A stretch of DNA of 64,000 nucleotides from Gossypium raimondii (GCF_025698545.1 NC_068576.1:55092094-55156093), one strand, 5' to 3'. Positions 48,297-60,480 are shown, counted from the stretch's first letter. Translations and numbers: made by a program. Notes: generated by a model not told the origin, from the letters alone.

Positions 48297-49151
48297 GTAT
48301 TTAACGCTGTTTTTGATGCTATGTTGTTTCAAAGCACCAATAAAACTATCCTTTTTGGTAAATTGATTACCAACTTCAAGTTCACCGAAATCTACCCTGA
48401 ACTTGTACGATCACGCAACCGGTGTGGTAGATCTGGAAACTCTAACGCATCATCTGCAGACAGATCGATATTATGCATGTGGGCTGGAGGTGAGTATGCT
48501 CTGAATCGTGGATTTTTTTCCTCATCTGAACTCCTGTCAGCATCTTCAGCTTCTGTTGGAATAGGCTCCGGTTAAGAAAATAAGCCAACTTCTCCACCAT
48601 CCGGCCCGGGCTCTCGAGGTGGATCCACATCGGAGTCATCTTCTAACCCACAATCATCTGCAGTGTACGATGTCCCATCACCAGTTGACGTCGTTGGGAG
48701 TACATCATCCCTTTTTTTTTTGGGCATTTGATAACGTCCCCAATTGGATGTAGATTGCCACCCGCTAGAACTTAATGCCGCTCCCCAGTACGTATTTCGA
48801 GCATCAAACATCGAGCCACCGACGTACATGTCCCATCCACCGACAGAGTGTCTTGCAGGGGATGTGCATTCGACACCGCTACCGAACATTGGTTGTTTCG
48901 TATTTTGTAATCCGCTGACCGAGTGTCGGCCAGGGGTGGATCAACAGAAGAACAAAATCGATACGTGATAGACAAAACTTTCATTGGCATCGTTCCAAAA
49001 ATTTTACGCCTAATCCTTTACGAAATTCTGTCAAATCTATTTTCTGGGTAAAAACCAGTTGCACCGTATTCTCCGACAAAAAAACAACACCATTCTCGAT
49101 GTGGCAAACCTCACCATCGTAGTAAATAACAGCACTAATACGTTCACTCAT
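48297..49151 (-). pseudogene. MuDR-type transposase N-terminal fragment of the 3.9-kb MULE
   Basis: It starts at ATG 49151: MSERISAVIYYDGEVCHIEN. It continues LSENTVQLVFTQKIDLTEFR, then after a frame change PMKVLSITYRFCSSVDP, typical of MULE N-terminal domains. A variable Gly/Ser/Asp-rich stretch (TSTGDGTSYTADDCGLEDDS; DPPREPGPDGGEVG) leads to DDALEFPDLPHRLRDRTSSG and ELEVGNQFTKKDSFIGALKQ, the start of the MuDR domain. There it is cut by the LTR fragment at about 48297. The DDE catalytic region and the zinc knuckle are absent. Several stops and frameshifts are present. Confidence 0.82.
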
Positions 49152-49379
49152 ATTTGAAACTCTAACCTTCTTAGCCTCTCTAAATAATTATTTCTTCCGT
49201 GACCTACTGTAGCAAAAGCGCATCCACAAGGGCGCGATTTCACAAATTCTTCTCAAATAGCATCCTACTAGAAGCGATTTTATATTATTTTATCAGAAAC
49301 GTCAACTCGAAATTATTTCTTCCAGGACCTAAAACTCCTTAAAAGCCTAAACCCTAAACCCTAAAAGCCAAAAAAACCT

Positions 49380-49619
49380 AACGTGGGAAAAACTACGAAA
49401 TCGCGTCCACGTCAGCGCGATGTTAGGGTACGCGCCAGGAAAGCGATTTGTTGCCACGTAAGCAACTCACGCTGACGTGGACGCGATTTCCTGGTGCGTG
49501 CCCTGACATCGCGCAGACGTTGACGCGATTTTGTGAAAAAAAGACCATTCCGATAAATAATAAAATAATAGGTCCATTTCAGTAATTTAAAAAAAAATAC
49601 TTTTATTAGTAAATTGCCC
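49380..49619 (-). repeat. Right terminal inverted repeat of the 3.9-kb MULE
   Basis: The arm contains three CG-rich modules (AAATCGCGTCCACGTCAGCG at 49399; a degenerate CCACGTAAGCAACTCACGC stretch; ATCGCGCAGACGTTGACGCG), then CCATTCCGATAAATAATAAA and the tip. It is longer than the left arm because it has one additional module. Confidence 0.9.
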
Positions 49620-49628
49620 GAATTTGTC

Positions 49629-50960
49629 AACAACACAACAAAATTCTTTTCAAACCCAATTTGACAATTTATATATATATTTTAAAGAACCAATGATTTG
49701 CACACTTGTTCAAATAAAATATACACATATCTATATTAGTAAATAATTTTGATGGACATGACAAGTCAAATAGAAAATTGTCCTTTTGTTTTTTTCTTGA
49801 TATTATTAGTACATTCAACTGAAGAAAAATCCCAACTTCGTAAAAGCTGAAAGAAAGATTTAAAATTTCATGGGGCAAGCTCAGCCCACTGCGGCACTGC
49901 CCACCAAAATGCAAAAACAAAAGGATAAAATAATATTTAGCCCCTAAATTTGGTAATTTTTCTTTCTTGGTCTTTGATTCTATTGTTCATATTAGGCCTT
50001 AAATTTAACAACTTTTCTCAATCTAACCCCAAGTGTCACATCATTACTTGATAACTTTTTAAAATTTTCAAATGCTTTTAAAAATTTGATGTGATATAAT
50101 ATCAAAGTGTAACATATCATAACTTAACAAAATCTAAGTTTAAGGAGTAAATTTAAAAAAAAATTAACAAGTTACAAGATTAACATGGACAAAAAATATA
50201 AATATCAAATTAAAAAAAATTGCCAGTAAATATCACTGTATCCTAAAATAAAGGGTTAAATCATTTTTTGTAGTCTGAACCTGGGTATTGTTCAAACATT
50301 AGAGTTTAAACTCAAGAGTTTTCAAGGACTAAATTGAAAAAAGAAGTTCAAGCCCTGATGTGAAAACAATTGTTAAATTTAGAGCCTAACTTGAATAAAA
50401 GAATTCAAACCTTAAACAATTACTAAATTCAGATATTTAGCCCCAATCTAAGAAAAGTTCCAAATTCATGCCCAAAAAAGATTTAACCCTAAAACAAAAC
50501 TAAACAAAATAAGCAACACTCAAAGTGTGGCCGGCAGGCAAAGATATTAGAGAAAAGACAAAAGGGGAAACCCATAATTTACAAAATCCTAAGCAGTCGA
50601 AAAAATCGCATCCCAACTTCTTCACACCTAATTTCCCTTAAGAAAGAATCAAGAAAGATTTGGTTGAAGGGTCGCGATGTTCATCGATATTAATTTAGAG
50701 GGCCACCACCACCACCACCACTTTCAAATCTAATGGCTCCAACGACAACCCTTTACGGCCTTCCTAATCCCCACAGTCCCTTTAATATCTTTCTCAAATT
50801 TATGTGGTTCCAATGCTTTTTCTTAATGGAAAATTAAAGCAAAAGCAAAAGCAAAATCAAAATGAAGAATTTACGTGAGAGGAATGATCTTTTGCATTCA
50901 TTTATTATTTGCAGGATTCCCATTATAAAAGCAAAAGCAAAAGCTATATATCGAAAAAAT
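49629..50960. other. Intergenic DNA, AT-rich, downstream of SAUR gene
   Basis: It contains a loose inverted pair between about 49930 and 50240 (decayed MITE). A GGGTTAAATCATTTTTTG-type repeat lies at 50260-50480, and there is a CCACCA run at 50703-50722. The part nearest 50980 would be the 3' UTR of the SAUR gene. Confidence 0.45.
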
Positions 50961-50982
50961 TTACATGATGACTTTTAATAAT

Positions 50983-51351
50983 TCAAACCCTAAAACACCA
51001 AACATGGTGATGATGATGATGATTATGATGGTGACGATCTTTATCGATCATCCCTTGAACATTACGGAACTCCTCGACATGGCAAGGAATGGTAATAGGT
51101 CCTTTCTGATCGAACCCGTACTCATCCTCGGCTACCTTCAACAGCTGCATAAACAGCGGGTGGTTAATATATATCACCGGAATCACGAACCGTTGTTGCT
51201 CTTCACCTTGACCCACCATGATTGCCAAACACCCTTTCGGGATATCTTTGAGGTCCTTCTTCTCATGATGATGGAAGCCATGAAGGTGTGGTATATGAAG
51301 GTGAAAATTCACATGATGATGGGAACCTTTGTTGTTATCTCCACTCCCCAT
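50983..51351 (-). CDS. SAUR-family auxin-responsive protein, 122 residues, intronless
   Basis: The start is ATG at 51351 (MGSGDNNKGSHHHVNFHLHI). Residues about 37-103 are the SAUR domain: DIPKGCLAIMVGQGEEQQRF, VIPVIYINHPLFMQLLKVAE, DEYGFDQKGPITIPCHVEEF. Lack of introns and a length of 122 are usual for the family. The protein most resembles the SAUR32 group by its HPLFMQLLK...EYGF core, by memory. SAURs are short-lived proteins that inhibit PP2C.D phosphatases and so keep plasma-membrane proton pumps active during cell expansion. The unusual part is its histidine-rich ends: residues 11-28 hold nine His, and the tail has ten His in HHHNHHHHHH and nearby. It is transcribed from its own promoter with a TATA box at 51602-51609, and the single long frame carries no frameshift. 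Confidence 0.93.
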   Translation of the reverse strand: MGSGDNNKGSHHHVNFHLHIPHLHGFHHHEKKDLKDIPKGCLAIMVGQGEEQQRFVIPVIYINHPLFMQLLKVAEDEYGFDQKGPITIPCHVEEFRNVQGMIDKDRHHHNHHHHHHVWCFRV

Positions 51352-51601
51352 ATTTTTTAAAAGAAAACGAAACCCTTTTCTTTAGAGGATCAAAGGAACT
51401 AAAGGTTATAAGAAAACGAGAGGGAAAGGCCAAGGATCAGATGAAGAAATAGCAAGTTTAAAGAGAGTCAAAGAAGAATCTGTTAATGACCTTGGAACGT
51501 TGCTCATGATAATTTGAGAATCAACGAGATAACCCACATATGAACAAAGAGAAGAGAAAAAAAAAATGAAAGTGAAGGGATAGAGGAGAACTAGATTTGG
51601 G

Positions 51602-51609
51602 TATTTATA
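51602..51609 (-). promoter_or_regulatory. TATA box of the SAUR gene
   Basis: TATAAATA on the minus strand, 250 bases upstream of the ATG. It gives a 5' leader of about 220 bases, rich in GA. Confidence 0.6.
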
Positions 51610-51619
51610 ATCTTAAAAT

Positions 51620-54600
51620 TGAAGAAAAAGGGAAATTAATGCTGAATGAGGGTTTTTGGGGGTTTGCTTAGCTTATACACAAAGTCATTTAAAAATAGGT
51701 GTAAGGCTGAGGAATTTTTCTAGATAATTTTTGGCCTTTTTATGAAATGGTCGTGGTTGAGAAATTTTATAGGTCAACCGTGTGGCTAATTCCGAGAAGG
51801 AATTTTTGCTAGGTGGAATTTTATTATTAGTCCTTGTATTCTGTGTATATTATTGATTTAGTCCATATTTTTGATTTGATTATTTTTAGTCACTATGTTT
51901 ATCGAATTATGAAATTTTAATCTTGACTCAAACAATAGCCATTTAAATTCGCTAACTAAAACGACATGTTTTTTTTATGGATTATGTGAAAATAACAAGC
52001 TGACACGATATATAATTGTAAAAATCAATAACGATACCAGGGGGTTGGAAGGGGCCTAAGCCCCCTAAAATATAAAATTTCACTTTTTGTCCTTAAAATT
52101 TTAGAATATTTTAATTTAGTAAATGGTAAAATTACACTTTAACCCACAAATGATAAAATTTTAGTTTACTCCTTAAAAAATTATAAAGGTATAAGCTATT
52201 AAAATTGTGAAATTGAATTTTACAATATCCGCTAGCATTTGGTTAGAATTGAAGACATAAAACACGATAGTGTAAGGTCTAAAAATATCAAATTACAGTA
52301 TGAGGACTAAATTTGCAACTTACTTGGTATATAAGAATTAATAGCACAATTTGACATTTTTCCCCATATTTAAGAGCTACTATTGTTGGCAATATTTGTA
52401 ATCTTTAGAAGTCAACCCAAAACCTCCCTCCCCCGTATAATATCATTATCTTTGAATATATTTTTATTATTGTACTATTATTATGAATATCTACATCGAT
52501 TAAATTTCCATCCTTCAATATTTCCCAGTTAATACCCCTAATCAGATATATTTTTGGTTTGGTTGGTGATTGGTGTAGACTAATGGGTAAAATATCAATT
52601 TTCTTATTCATTAAGGATGAACCTAAAATTCTGAAAATTACTTTTATAATTATCTAAGCGAAGGGTTAGCTAATAGCAAACATAGGTGAATATATTTCAC
52701 AAATCCTTCCATTATATTGGTAAAATAATTAAACTTTAACAGAGTGAACAAGTTGATTGAGGCTTATCTCGACTGGCATCAGTATTATTATCAGTGCAGA
52801 AATGTGTGGGTTCAATTGTGCTGAAGCACATTATTCCCATATTTAAGGGTTAGGAGGGACTATGGGCAATTTGAGATATTATGTAAAAAGATTATTTATT
52901 ATTTAAAAAATGTCATTTTCTAAATTATATTTAAAAGTTTTTTTATAATTCTGTAAATAAATTATTTTTTAAACAATAAATATTAATTATATTATAATTT
53001 CATTTTATTTTTTAATAATACGGAAATTAAACTAACCTATTTAATAGTAAAAAGATTAATTTAATCTACTCTTTATAATAAAGATTCCTCGTAAGTATTT
53101 TTACCAGCAATTATATGGTGTGGCGGAATGGCATGGCAAGTTAAAGACGTTGCTGAGAGGAAAGGAAACGTGGATAACGAGCGGCAAAGGCTTCGCCACA
53201 TTGGCAACAGTGGGTCTTATAATTTGCGACCGACACTGCCGGCATCTCGGTCCACACGTCATTGTTCCGTTGCAACCATTCAGGAAAAGTGGTGTCACCT
53301 AAAAAGAAATAATTTTTTTTGACGAAGGAAATTTTATTCAGGAAAAGCGAATTTGTTAGGGTTTATTTCATCGAAGTATCCTATCATTCAGGTTATTCTG
53401 TATGTCCCTGCAACATTACTGTTTGGATTAAATTGGTCCATAAACATTGAGTATATATTTAGAACACATAAATTCAAATTGAAACATATGTGTACCTTTT
53501 ACATGATAACTTGGATCTGACTTGTCAAAAAAATAAATAACTAGCCTTCTTAAGTTTTAATGACATGGTATTTTGTTAACACATCATATCGAAAAATTGT
53601 CATTCGATATATATGTATATTTTATAATATACTTCACCTCCAATTTTATCAGACATCTAATGGATGAATTAATAATTAGACTGAAGGAAATAAATTGATT
53701 GATATTGACGCTTTAAGGATTCAAATAAAATGTTTCCAAGGACCAATTTACAATATGTATGATAGCGTAGTGATGTTTATTGGAATTAATCCTTTTCAAG
53801 TGGGCATTCGCCTAAAGCAAACGCGGCGGATGAGATTATCATATACCAAATTTGCCCTCCTTTTTGCGAAGCCCCAGATCTCCTGCCAGATTTCACTCAG
53901 AAATTATGATTTTTTTATAAAAAAATAAAAACATGATAATGTAATTGTAAAGTAAAATCTTGGAACAATATCATTTTTTCTCCGCGTGATAAATCATTCT
54001 CTCATGTCAGAAAAAATTACATAAATTTGGTCATTAATTTTTAAAATTACATTATTTTTATTTAATACAAATATTTAATTAAACATTAATTATTAATGAT
54101 ATTTGTATGATACTATTTGTCTTATATGTCACAACAAAATAAATAAATATGTAACAATGAAAATAATAATAAAAGGTTCATAAAAATAAAAAAGTATGAA
54201 ATAATTATTAATTGTTATATAAGTTGTCATCTTAAAATTTAATATTTTAATCAATATTTTATTAAAATACACATCAATTTGACTCTTTTCAAGGTTAATT
54301 TTGAGTTTTTTAAAAGGCTGAACAAAATTCTAATTAAAAATTAAATTTACAAAATGTTAAACGTTAAAAAAAATTGATCGAGATTTTCTCATTTGAGGTT
54401 AGAATGAATAAAAAAATAAATTTTATGAACCACTAAAATGGAAAAGTCAAGTGCAAATGTTGTAGTTGCCAAATGTCATGCAATCATTGGACAATAGAAA
54501 CAGTATTTCCAATTACTACTAGTTCGGCTATCTTCTTTTTTATATGCAAATTTCAAATTTCTTTTCAAACTTTTGCTCTCTCTTTTTTCATCTCCATGTT

Positions 54601-55081
54601 TCCAGATAAGAATATGCTGCCCCCAATGAGGATTTCTTTATTGCCAGACAAATTAAAGCTGGTGACAGATCATTGATTCATGATAAAGTAAAAAAAAAAA
54701 CATTTACACCAGATTTAATTTAGTTTCCTACTTTCCTTTTATCATGGTAGTGGCCTCATTAGAATATGTAAAATTTATGATTTTGGTCCCTCTATTGTGT
54801 TACCAGGTTTAATATCTATGTATTTTTTAAATTACAATAATTCTAATAGAATCCATCAGTATCAATATTAAATTGAATAATTAACTCAACAAATAAATCA
54901 AAATAAATTTTAGGAAGTACCCGAGTATTTGCATATGGTGGAACTCAAATCTAAGATATCAATGTTTTTAGCGCCTAAACTTGGACCTCAAGCCAAGGCC
55001 TTATCAGCTAATATCAATAGTTTAATTCAATGTTCATTTTTTAAATATTATTAGTTAGTCCAATTTGTAAAAATTGTTAAC
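51620..55081. other. Intergenic DNA with decayed repeats
   Basis: The stretch 52033-52200 is a GGGGCCTAAGCCCCCTAAAAT-type cotton-like MITE piece. A related piece lies at 58855-59035. The stretch 51820-51970 is a 'TTAGTCC...TTAGTCACT' type repeat. Other parts are AT-rich. No gene is recognised except the small GC island listed separately. Confidence 0.45.
53110..53300 (+). other. GC-rich island with open frames, unidentified
   Basis: About 190 bases of balanced composition. Plus-strand frames read MAWQVKDVAERKGNVDNERQ onwards in one phase and MAEWHGKLKTLLRGKETWIT in another, and one minus-strand frame is also open. I recognise no protein. It may be an exon of a gene whose other exons I cannot see, or a captured fragment. 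Confidence 0.25.
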
Positions 55082-55086
55082 TATTT

Positions 55087-55763
55087 TGTGGGGTGTGCCT
55101 TGCATTTATTGGACATGTTGTAGGCACCTTAGACAAGAATTGACTAGCAACTGAAGAATGGCCAAAACATGCCCGACATCAGGATGAGGAGCACCGGCAC
55201 TTCGTGACGAGGCTAATGGGACGTTGTGGCGACATGATGTACTCTCCTATTTGGCAACCACGTTTTAGACTTCAAGCAGGACTTCTTCTCCCATTTAGAC
55301 TCTGATTATTTTAGGAATATTTTAGTATGATTAGACATCTAATCTTGGCCTATTTAAAGGGGCCTTCTATCCCTATTTTGATATGCCAATCAGAAAATGG
55401 TTTTTCTTTGGAGGCGACAATATGTAGTCGCATATGAGTTTTTGTGAGAGTTTCATGGTAGTTATGAACAATATTTTGTACCCATTTTGTGAATGTCCTA
55501 TGAGATTTATGGTTTTGTTTACCAATTTGCTCTTTGGGATTTTAAGCTTTATATTTGGGGTTTTGGATAATGTATAAGTTGTACATTTAGGTTTATTTTA
55601 TTCATATTGTACTCTCGTTTGTTTACTCATTTAGTAAAAAGTAGAAGTCTTATTTGCTTGTGGTTTTTCCCTCTTTAAGGATTTTCCACGTAAAATATTT
55701 GTGTTTGTTCTTCTTCACATTTATTATCTAGTTATTTATATTTTATACGGTCGATCACCAACA
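55087..55763 (+). mobile_element. Solo LTR of 677 bp with 5-bp target duplication
   Basis: The LTR starts TGTGGGGTGTGCC and ends ATCACCAACA. It is flanked by TATTT at 55082-55086 and 55764-55768. A TATA-like TATTTAAAGGGG lies at 55351. A pyrimidine-rich stretch follows near the end. No second LTR or internal domain adjoins it, so it is most likely the product of LTR-LTR recombination. Size and composition fit Ty1/copia, but the superfamily cannot be decided from the LTR alone. Confidence 0.8.
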
Positions 55764-55768
55764 TATTT

Positions 55769-58256
55769 TATTAAATGTTTATGTGAATTTTTTAAAATTA
55801 CCATTAGAAATTTAGTTGACATTGAAATATTTTAATGAATTAAGTTGTTTGAAGGAAAAAATTGCAAACCGATTAACAATCCCATGTCAGCACTTTAAAT
55901 ATAAAGATTAAAATTATACCAAATTTTATGAAAAGTACGATGATTAAATATAAAGATTATACCAAATTTAAATATAAAGATTAAATCTCCAATTTTAAAA
56001 TAGTAAAGGGATAAAACTATAATTTAACCAACAAAATAAGAAAGAAAATGATTAAAGGGAAAAGCCAAATTATACATTGAAATGTTTTAAACGAGCCGAT
56101 GAACATGTCTCGTAGATAGCGTTTTACATGAGACTTGTGACAATCCAAATTAAATGCAGGAGTCATGTTAATCACATTAAAAAGGAAACTTATTTTATTA
56201 GACCTTGAAGTTTCCATTTTATTAATTACTAGAAATGGACCACCTTTTTTTCTGGGATTGGACTATGCTTGGTTCTTATCCCATCTTAATCATAGGCAGA
56301 AATGAGTGTGCTTATGATTTTTTTTTTTTAATTTCACAAACTAAATTAACGGATAATATAATATAAATTTGAGATAAATCTCAAAATTATAATAAATTTT
56401 AATTTACTATTAAAAATTAAAAATTATTATTTTGAACTACAATTAAAATTTCACATATATAATCCTATATAAATGGATGAAAATTCTAAATTAGTTTGTA
56501 TTATAATTATATGTCCAATCACACGTTAGATTAAAAAGTTTATTTGTCCATAAATATTTAAAATATTATTATTTTGTTAATTGCAAGAATATTAATGCAT
56601 GTATTGTATGTATGCATATCTTGAAGAGAGGAAAAGAGCTTGTGTGTGGGACTCTCGGTTGGCTTTGGCTTTATGACAAAGGAAGAGCAAAGTGAGGCGT
56701 AATTAAGGGCTTTTGTCACCCTCTTTTTTAAGGTTTTCCTTCCTAATGTAAATGCTAAAATAATGTTGTGAAATGGTAAATATGAAACTAATGGTTATTG
56801 AGGCAAATATTAAAGAGTTAAATATTTTTTAAGTAAAGTATTAAATTCGAATTTTGTAAATAAGTAAAATTATTAGGAGAGCTTGATTTTGGTTTAAAAC
56901 CCGACTTAATTTTGAATTTAGTTTATGCATATTCAAGGGGTTAGGCAGATCAATCTATGGGTCGAGTTTTTATAAAATAAGAGTTAGATAATATTCAAAC
57001 AATAACAACAAAATAGTATCAACATAATAGTGAAATGACAACAAAATAATGAGAAAAACAGTAGATTATTTTAATTTTTGCAAATTCAAACCGTGCCAAG
57101 CTCGGCCCAAACCCAAAAAAAGACTTACCTGAGAAGGCTGAGACTCGGGTTTTATTTTTTCTCAAAACTCTCCCACTTTCCGAGTGGTCCAACCCATAGA
57201 TAGGTCTACAGCCTTACCTCTTTCCTTTGCTGTAAGATTCAATTTAGCATTTCTTTTAATCTTTGATTAAATGAAACAAAATAAAAAATTAGGTAATAAA
57301 TTTTTAAACTTCTTTCTCAAATTTTATAACTTTATTTCAATTTTAAAATAAAAAATCTAACTTCTAGGTCCTCAACGTATCTATTTGTCTGTTGATTTTC
57401 TCAGCTTCCCCTGTAAGGATTTAGGGTATCTAAATGACTTTTTGATGATTTTGCCTTCTGATTTTTTTTCTCTTTTTTTTTTTAAAAATTTGTCTTATTC
57501 TCACACGTCCAAGGAAGAGATATCAAAGCACATTACGGCTTTTTCATTTGACGGCAAGAAAAGCTTGGTTTGATGTTTCTATTTGTTTTGAAAAATAATT
57601 CAACTGTAACGTTGTGGCTTAAAAAAAATATAAATCAAATTAAGTTTACGATAACATCGATGTTCAACGTTCAATTTTATTTTCCTCTCCAAAATAATAT
57701 CATAAATCATTAAACCAACCAAAATTGAATTCCATGCATTCGAATTTCTTCAATTTGTCTATTTTGTAAATTCAGATAACTACTGTAATTTTATATACTA
57801 TGTTACTTTTTCACTTATTTAAAACAATATATTCTGCAATAAGATCTCGATATCATTAGCTAAGACGGAAGTTTTGAATATTTGAATACCTATATTCGAG
57901 TCCTACCATGTGAAATTACGATTTGTGGATCTCTATGTTATTTTATGCATGAACAATCTTACAAATTATTAACAACGTTATTGATATATCATCATTTTAT
58001 GTTTATATGTATTATTGTATAAAGAAATAATTATATAAAAATAAATTGATGCATTTAACTCTTTTGAGTGTGTATAATTCCATTAAATCAAAATTTATGT
58101 ATTAAATTACACACTAAATCTAAGTTAATGTATAATTTTAAGATTTGTCCTTTATATGTTTATATTGTGAAAATAAAGTATTGATTTGTTTTAAATAATT
58201 TGAATTTTTAATTATAAACTGAAACCAAACAAATTTTAATTAAATTAAAATCAAAT

Positions 58257-58291
<35 letters not shown>

Positions 58292-59335
58292 CAGGTTTAC
58301 AAAAGTTGTGTGGTTGCTTTAACTTAAGACAAAACACACTGCTGAAACCATAATTAATATTTTTAAAAATTGGTTGACATGATTTATGTGATAATTGCCG
58401 AATCTTAAATTAATCCATCCGTATCGTGGGACAATATTTTGGAAATGGCAGAATTAAAGTGTGTAATTATTACTCAATTTCATGTCTCGAATTGAAAGGG
58501 CAACACTCAGTTTTCCTCCATTAATAATTAATTGTACACTGTTCTTATTTATTCGTTTCGTATAATCTGAAATTTAGTTTTATTATTTATATATTTTGCT
58601 TGGTCATTTTATTATTTTTTAAATTTGGTCATCAACTTTTCCAAAATAGTCAATTTTGACCATCAAATTCTTATTTTTAATAAAATATTAACTAAAACTT
58701 TAAATTTTTAAATATGATAATCAATGTGGACTTTATGCTTTTCTAAAAAAATATATGTTTTTTTTTACTTTTTAAATTTATTATTAATTTTTAAATATTT
58801 TATAAATTTTAAATTATTTGTTGACGTAACACATATGGCAAATAATGTTATGTCTAGGGGCGCAGTCGTGGGCTAGCCGGGGCCCGGCGCCCTAAAATAA
58901 TTTTTTTTTCATTTAGGCCATTTAAAAATTTAAATATATAAAGTATGCAAATGGTAAAATTATATTTTTACTATCGTAAAAATTAAATTTTAATTTTAGC
59001 CTCTCCTAAATTGTTTTGCCTTCACCCCTGGTCATGTCAACATAAGATATGGATACACTGCCAAGTTGTCATGCCAATATCATTAAGAAATGAGTAAACT
59101 ACATAAATAGTTACTCAACTATAAAATTCTCATTTTAGGCACCAAAAATAAAAAGTTTACAATTTAAACATCTATGTTACGTAGTTTATTTATTTTAGTG
59201 ATATGACATTTTTTGACACATGGACCAAACATTAAATGCTACATGGCACAATTTAGCATTGCATACCAGTTTAAACTTTAAAGTTCAAAGGACTTAAATA
59301 TAATTTAGCTTGTACTAATTATTAACCAAAATAAA
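55769..59335. other. Long AT-rich intergenic stretch
   Basis: No gene recognised. The stretch 56880-57220 contains inverted AATCTATGGGTCGAG / ACCCATAGATAGG phrases of a decayed foldback. The stretch 58590-58800 and 59090-59330 are 'TGGTCATTTTATT / CAACTATAAAATTCTC' MITE pieces. 58855-59035 has the GGGGCCCGGCGCC-type repeat. Confidence 0.45.
58258..58287. repeat. (TAA)n microsatellite
   Basis: An uninterrupted TAA repeat of about nine to ten units, ending in TAACAAACAGG. Confidence 0.95.
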
Positions 59336-59339
59336 ACAT

Positions 59340-59480
59340 TTTATTATTTTCTGGGGTTTGGGTTCCGACCCACCCTAGTCGTTGCCGACTGAACACCGTC
59401 CTATGCTGTCTCCTCCCGGGTCGACTCAGCCACAGCTTCCCCGCTCTGCTCAGCCGTTCGCACCATAGAGAAACGGAGTA
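59340..59480. other. Short GC-rich island, unidentified
   Basis: 140 bases with GTCGTTGCCGACTGAACACC and TCCTCCCGGGTCGACTC in AT-rich DNA. A minus-strand frame from about 59465 reads MVRTAEQSGEAVAESTREET before a stop. No family is recognised; it may be a captured gene fragment. Confidence 0.25.
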
Positions 59481-60480
59481 GAATGGTATCATTCAAGAAA
59501 GTACACAATCGTCATTAACAGATTGAAAATCAGATTAGACACAAAAACCTTTTACTTCAAACATTAATAAACCCAAAATATTCAGTACCTCTGCATTAGA
59601 GACCGACACACCCCTAACACAGATGCTACATTTATACCATTCAAAATTGAAGATTATTATCATAATTCACAGCACCAAAAGTTTTACTGCAATAATTTTA
59701 TGCCCATTCTGACTAAGAAAATCATATGCAGAATATAATATTGATTTTATATTCCATCCATTCCTTGAAGGGAACAAAACTAAAATCTTGCTACTTCGTT
59801 TTGCTGAAGTTTTACAACTTGAAATCTGTTCTCTTGAATATAGGATCCTTTTATCCACCATTGCCTTTATATGTAGCAAAAACAAAGTAATTCATCCTCG
59901 AACTCACAATGGCCAAAATACAAATTGTATATGCAACAAAACCAAGCAGCAGCTGCTGAGACACCGAGAAGGAAAATAGAGGAACGAGATCTGAGATTCT
60001 CTGCATTCGGTTTTAAAAATTTAAACGGATCGTACAATATTTTATTTTGGTTAATAATTAGTATTGGGTAAATTATATTTTAGTCCTTTCAAGTTTAATG
60101 CGGTATTCAATGGTAATTGTGCCATGAAACATCCAATGACTAGTCCACGTAACAAAAAAATGTCATATCAAATTTCTGTTAGAGTTTTTAACTGGAGTGA
60201 CCAAAATGAATTAACTCAATTAATCATTATTAATATGTGATAGATTTTATCACACCTATGATCATTAAAAATTATATTAGCAAATGATTATTAGTATAGT
60301 GGTAAATAATTTATTATATGAATTTATTGGTCTTATGTTTGATCCCCAAATAACATTTTTTAATTTTTTTTGTTTGAAGATTATAGAAAAGTATCACAAA
60401 TTAAAATATCCTTACAATTATATCAATAATCCTTTACTGATTTTCTTATTATAAATATATTTTATATGGCTTCATAGTCA
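59481..60480. other. Intergenic DNA upstream of the tRNA gene
   Basis: The part up to about 59990 has balanced composition and resembles transcribed non-coding sequence or a decayed gene. On the minus strand around 60025-59880 a frame with the hydrophobic stretch SSIFLLGVSAAAAWFCCIY can be read, with no start codon that I trust. From 60000 on it is AT-rich. Confidence 0.35.

Larger units (their letters stand above)
45733..49619. mobile_element. Second PMD-carrying MULE, 3.9 kb, perfect 9-bp target duplication
   Basis: GAATTTGTC stands at 45724-45732 and again at 49620-49628, a perfect 9-bp target duplication. The ends are inverted: GGGTAAATTACCAATAAAAG at 45733 against the complement of CTTTTATTAGTAAATTGCCC ending at 49619. 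They are followed by a TTATTATTTATTGGAATGGTC block and GC-rich modules. The inside has a PMD gene on + (46212-47811) and the front half of a MuDR-type transposase on - (49151-48297). A 485-bp LTR fragment sits between their tails and replaces the catalytic part of the transposase. The perfect duplication points to a younger insertion than the 7.7-kb MULE. This copy cannot move by itself. Confidence 0.93.

Noticed and set aside
50965..51360. 131-codon plus-strand frame over the SAUR gene
   Set aside because: It is the antisense shadow of the SAUR coding sequence. Met-rich runs are the complement of the His codons.
57845..57925. Possible tRNA-derived SINE (TTAGCTAAGACGG...TTCGAGTCC)
   Set aside because: The A- and B-box-like motifs are weak. 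There is no clear body, tail or target duplication.
60285..60360. Possible SINE head (TAGTATAGTGGTAAAT...GTTTGATCCCC)
   Set aside because: It resembles pol III boxes, but I find no boundaries or target duplication, so I do not call it.
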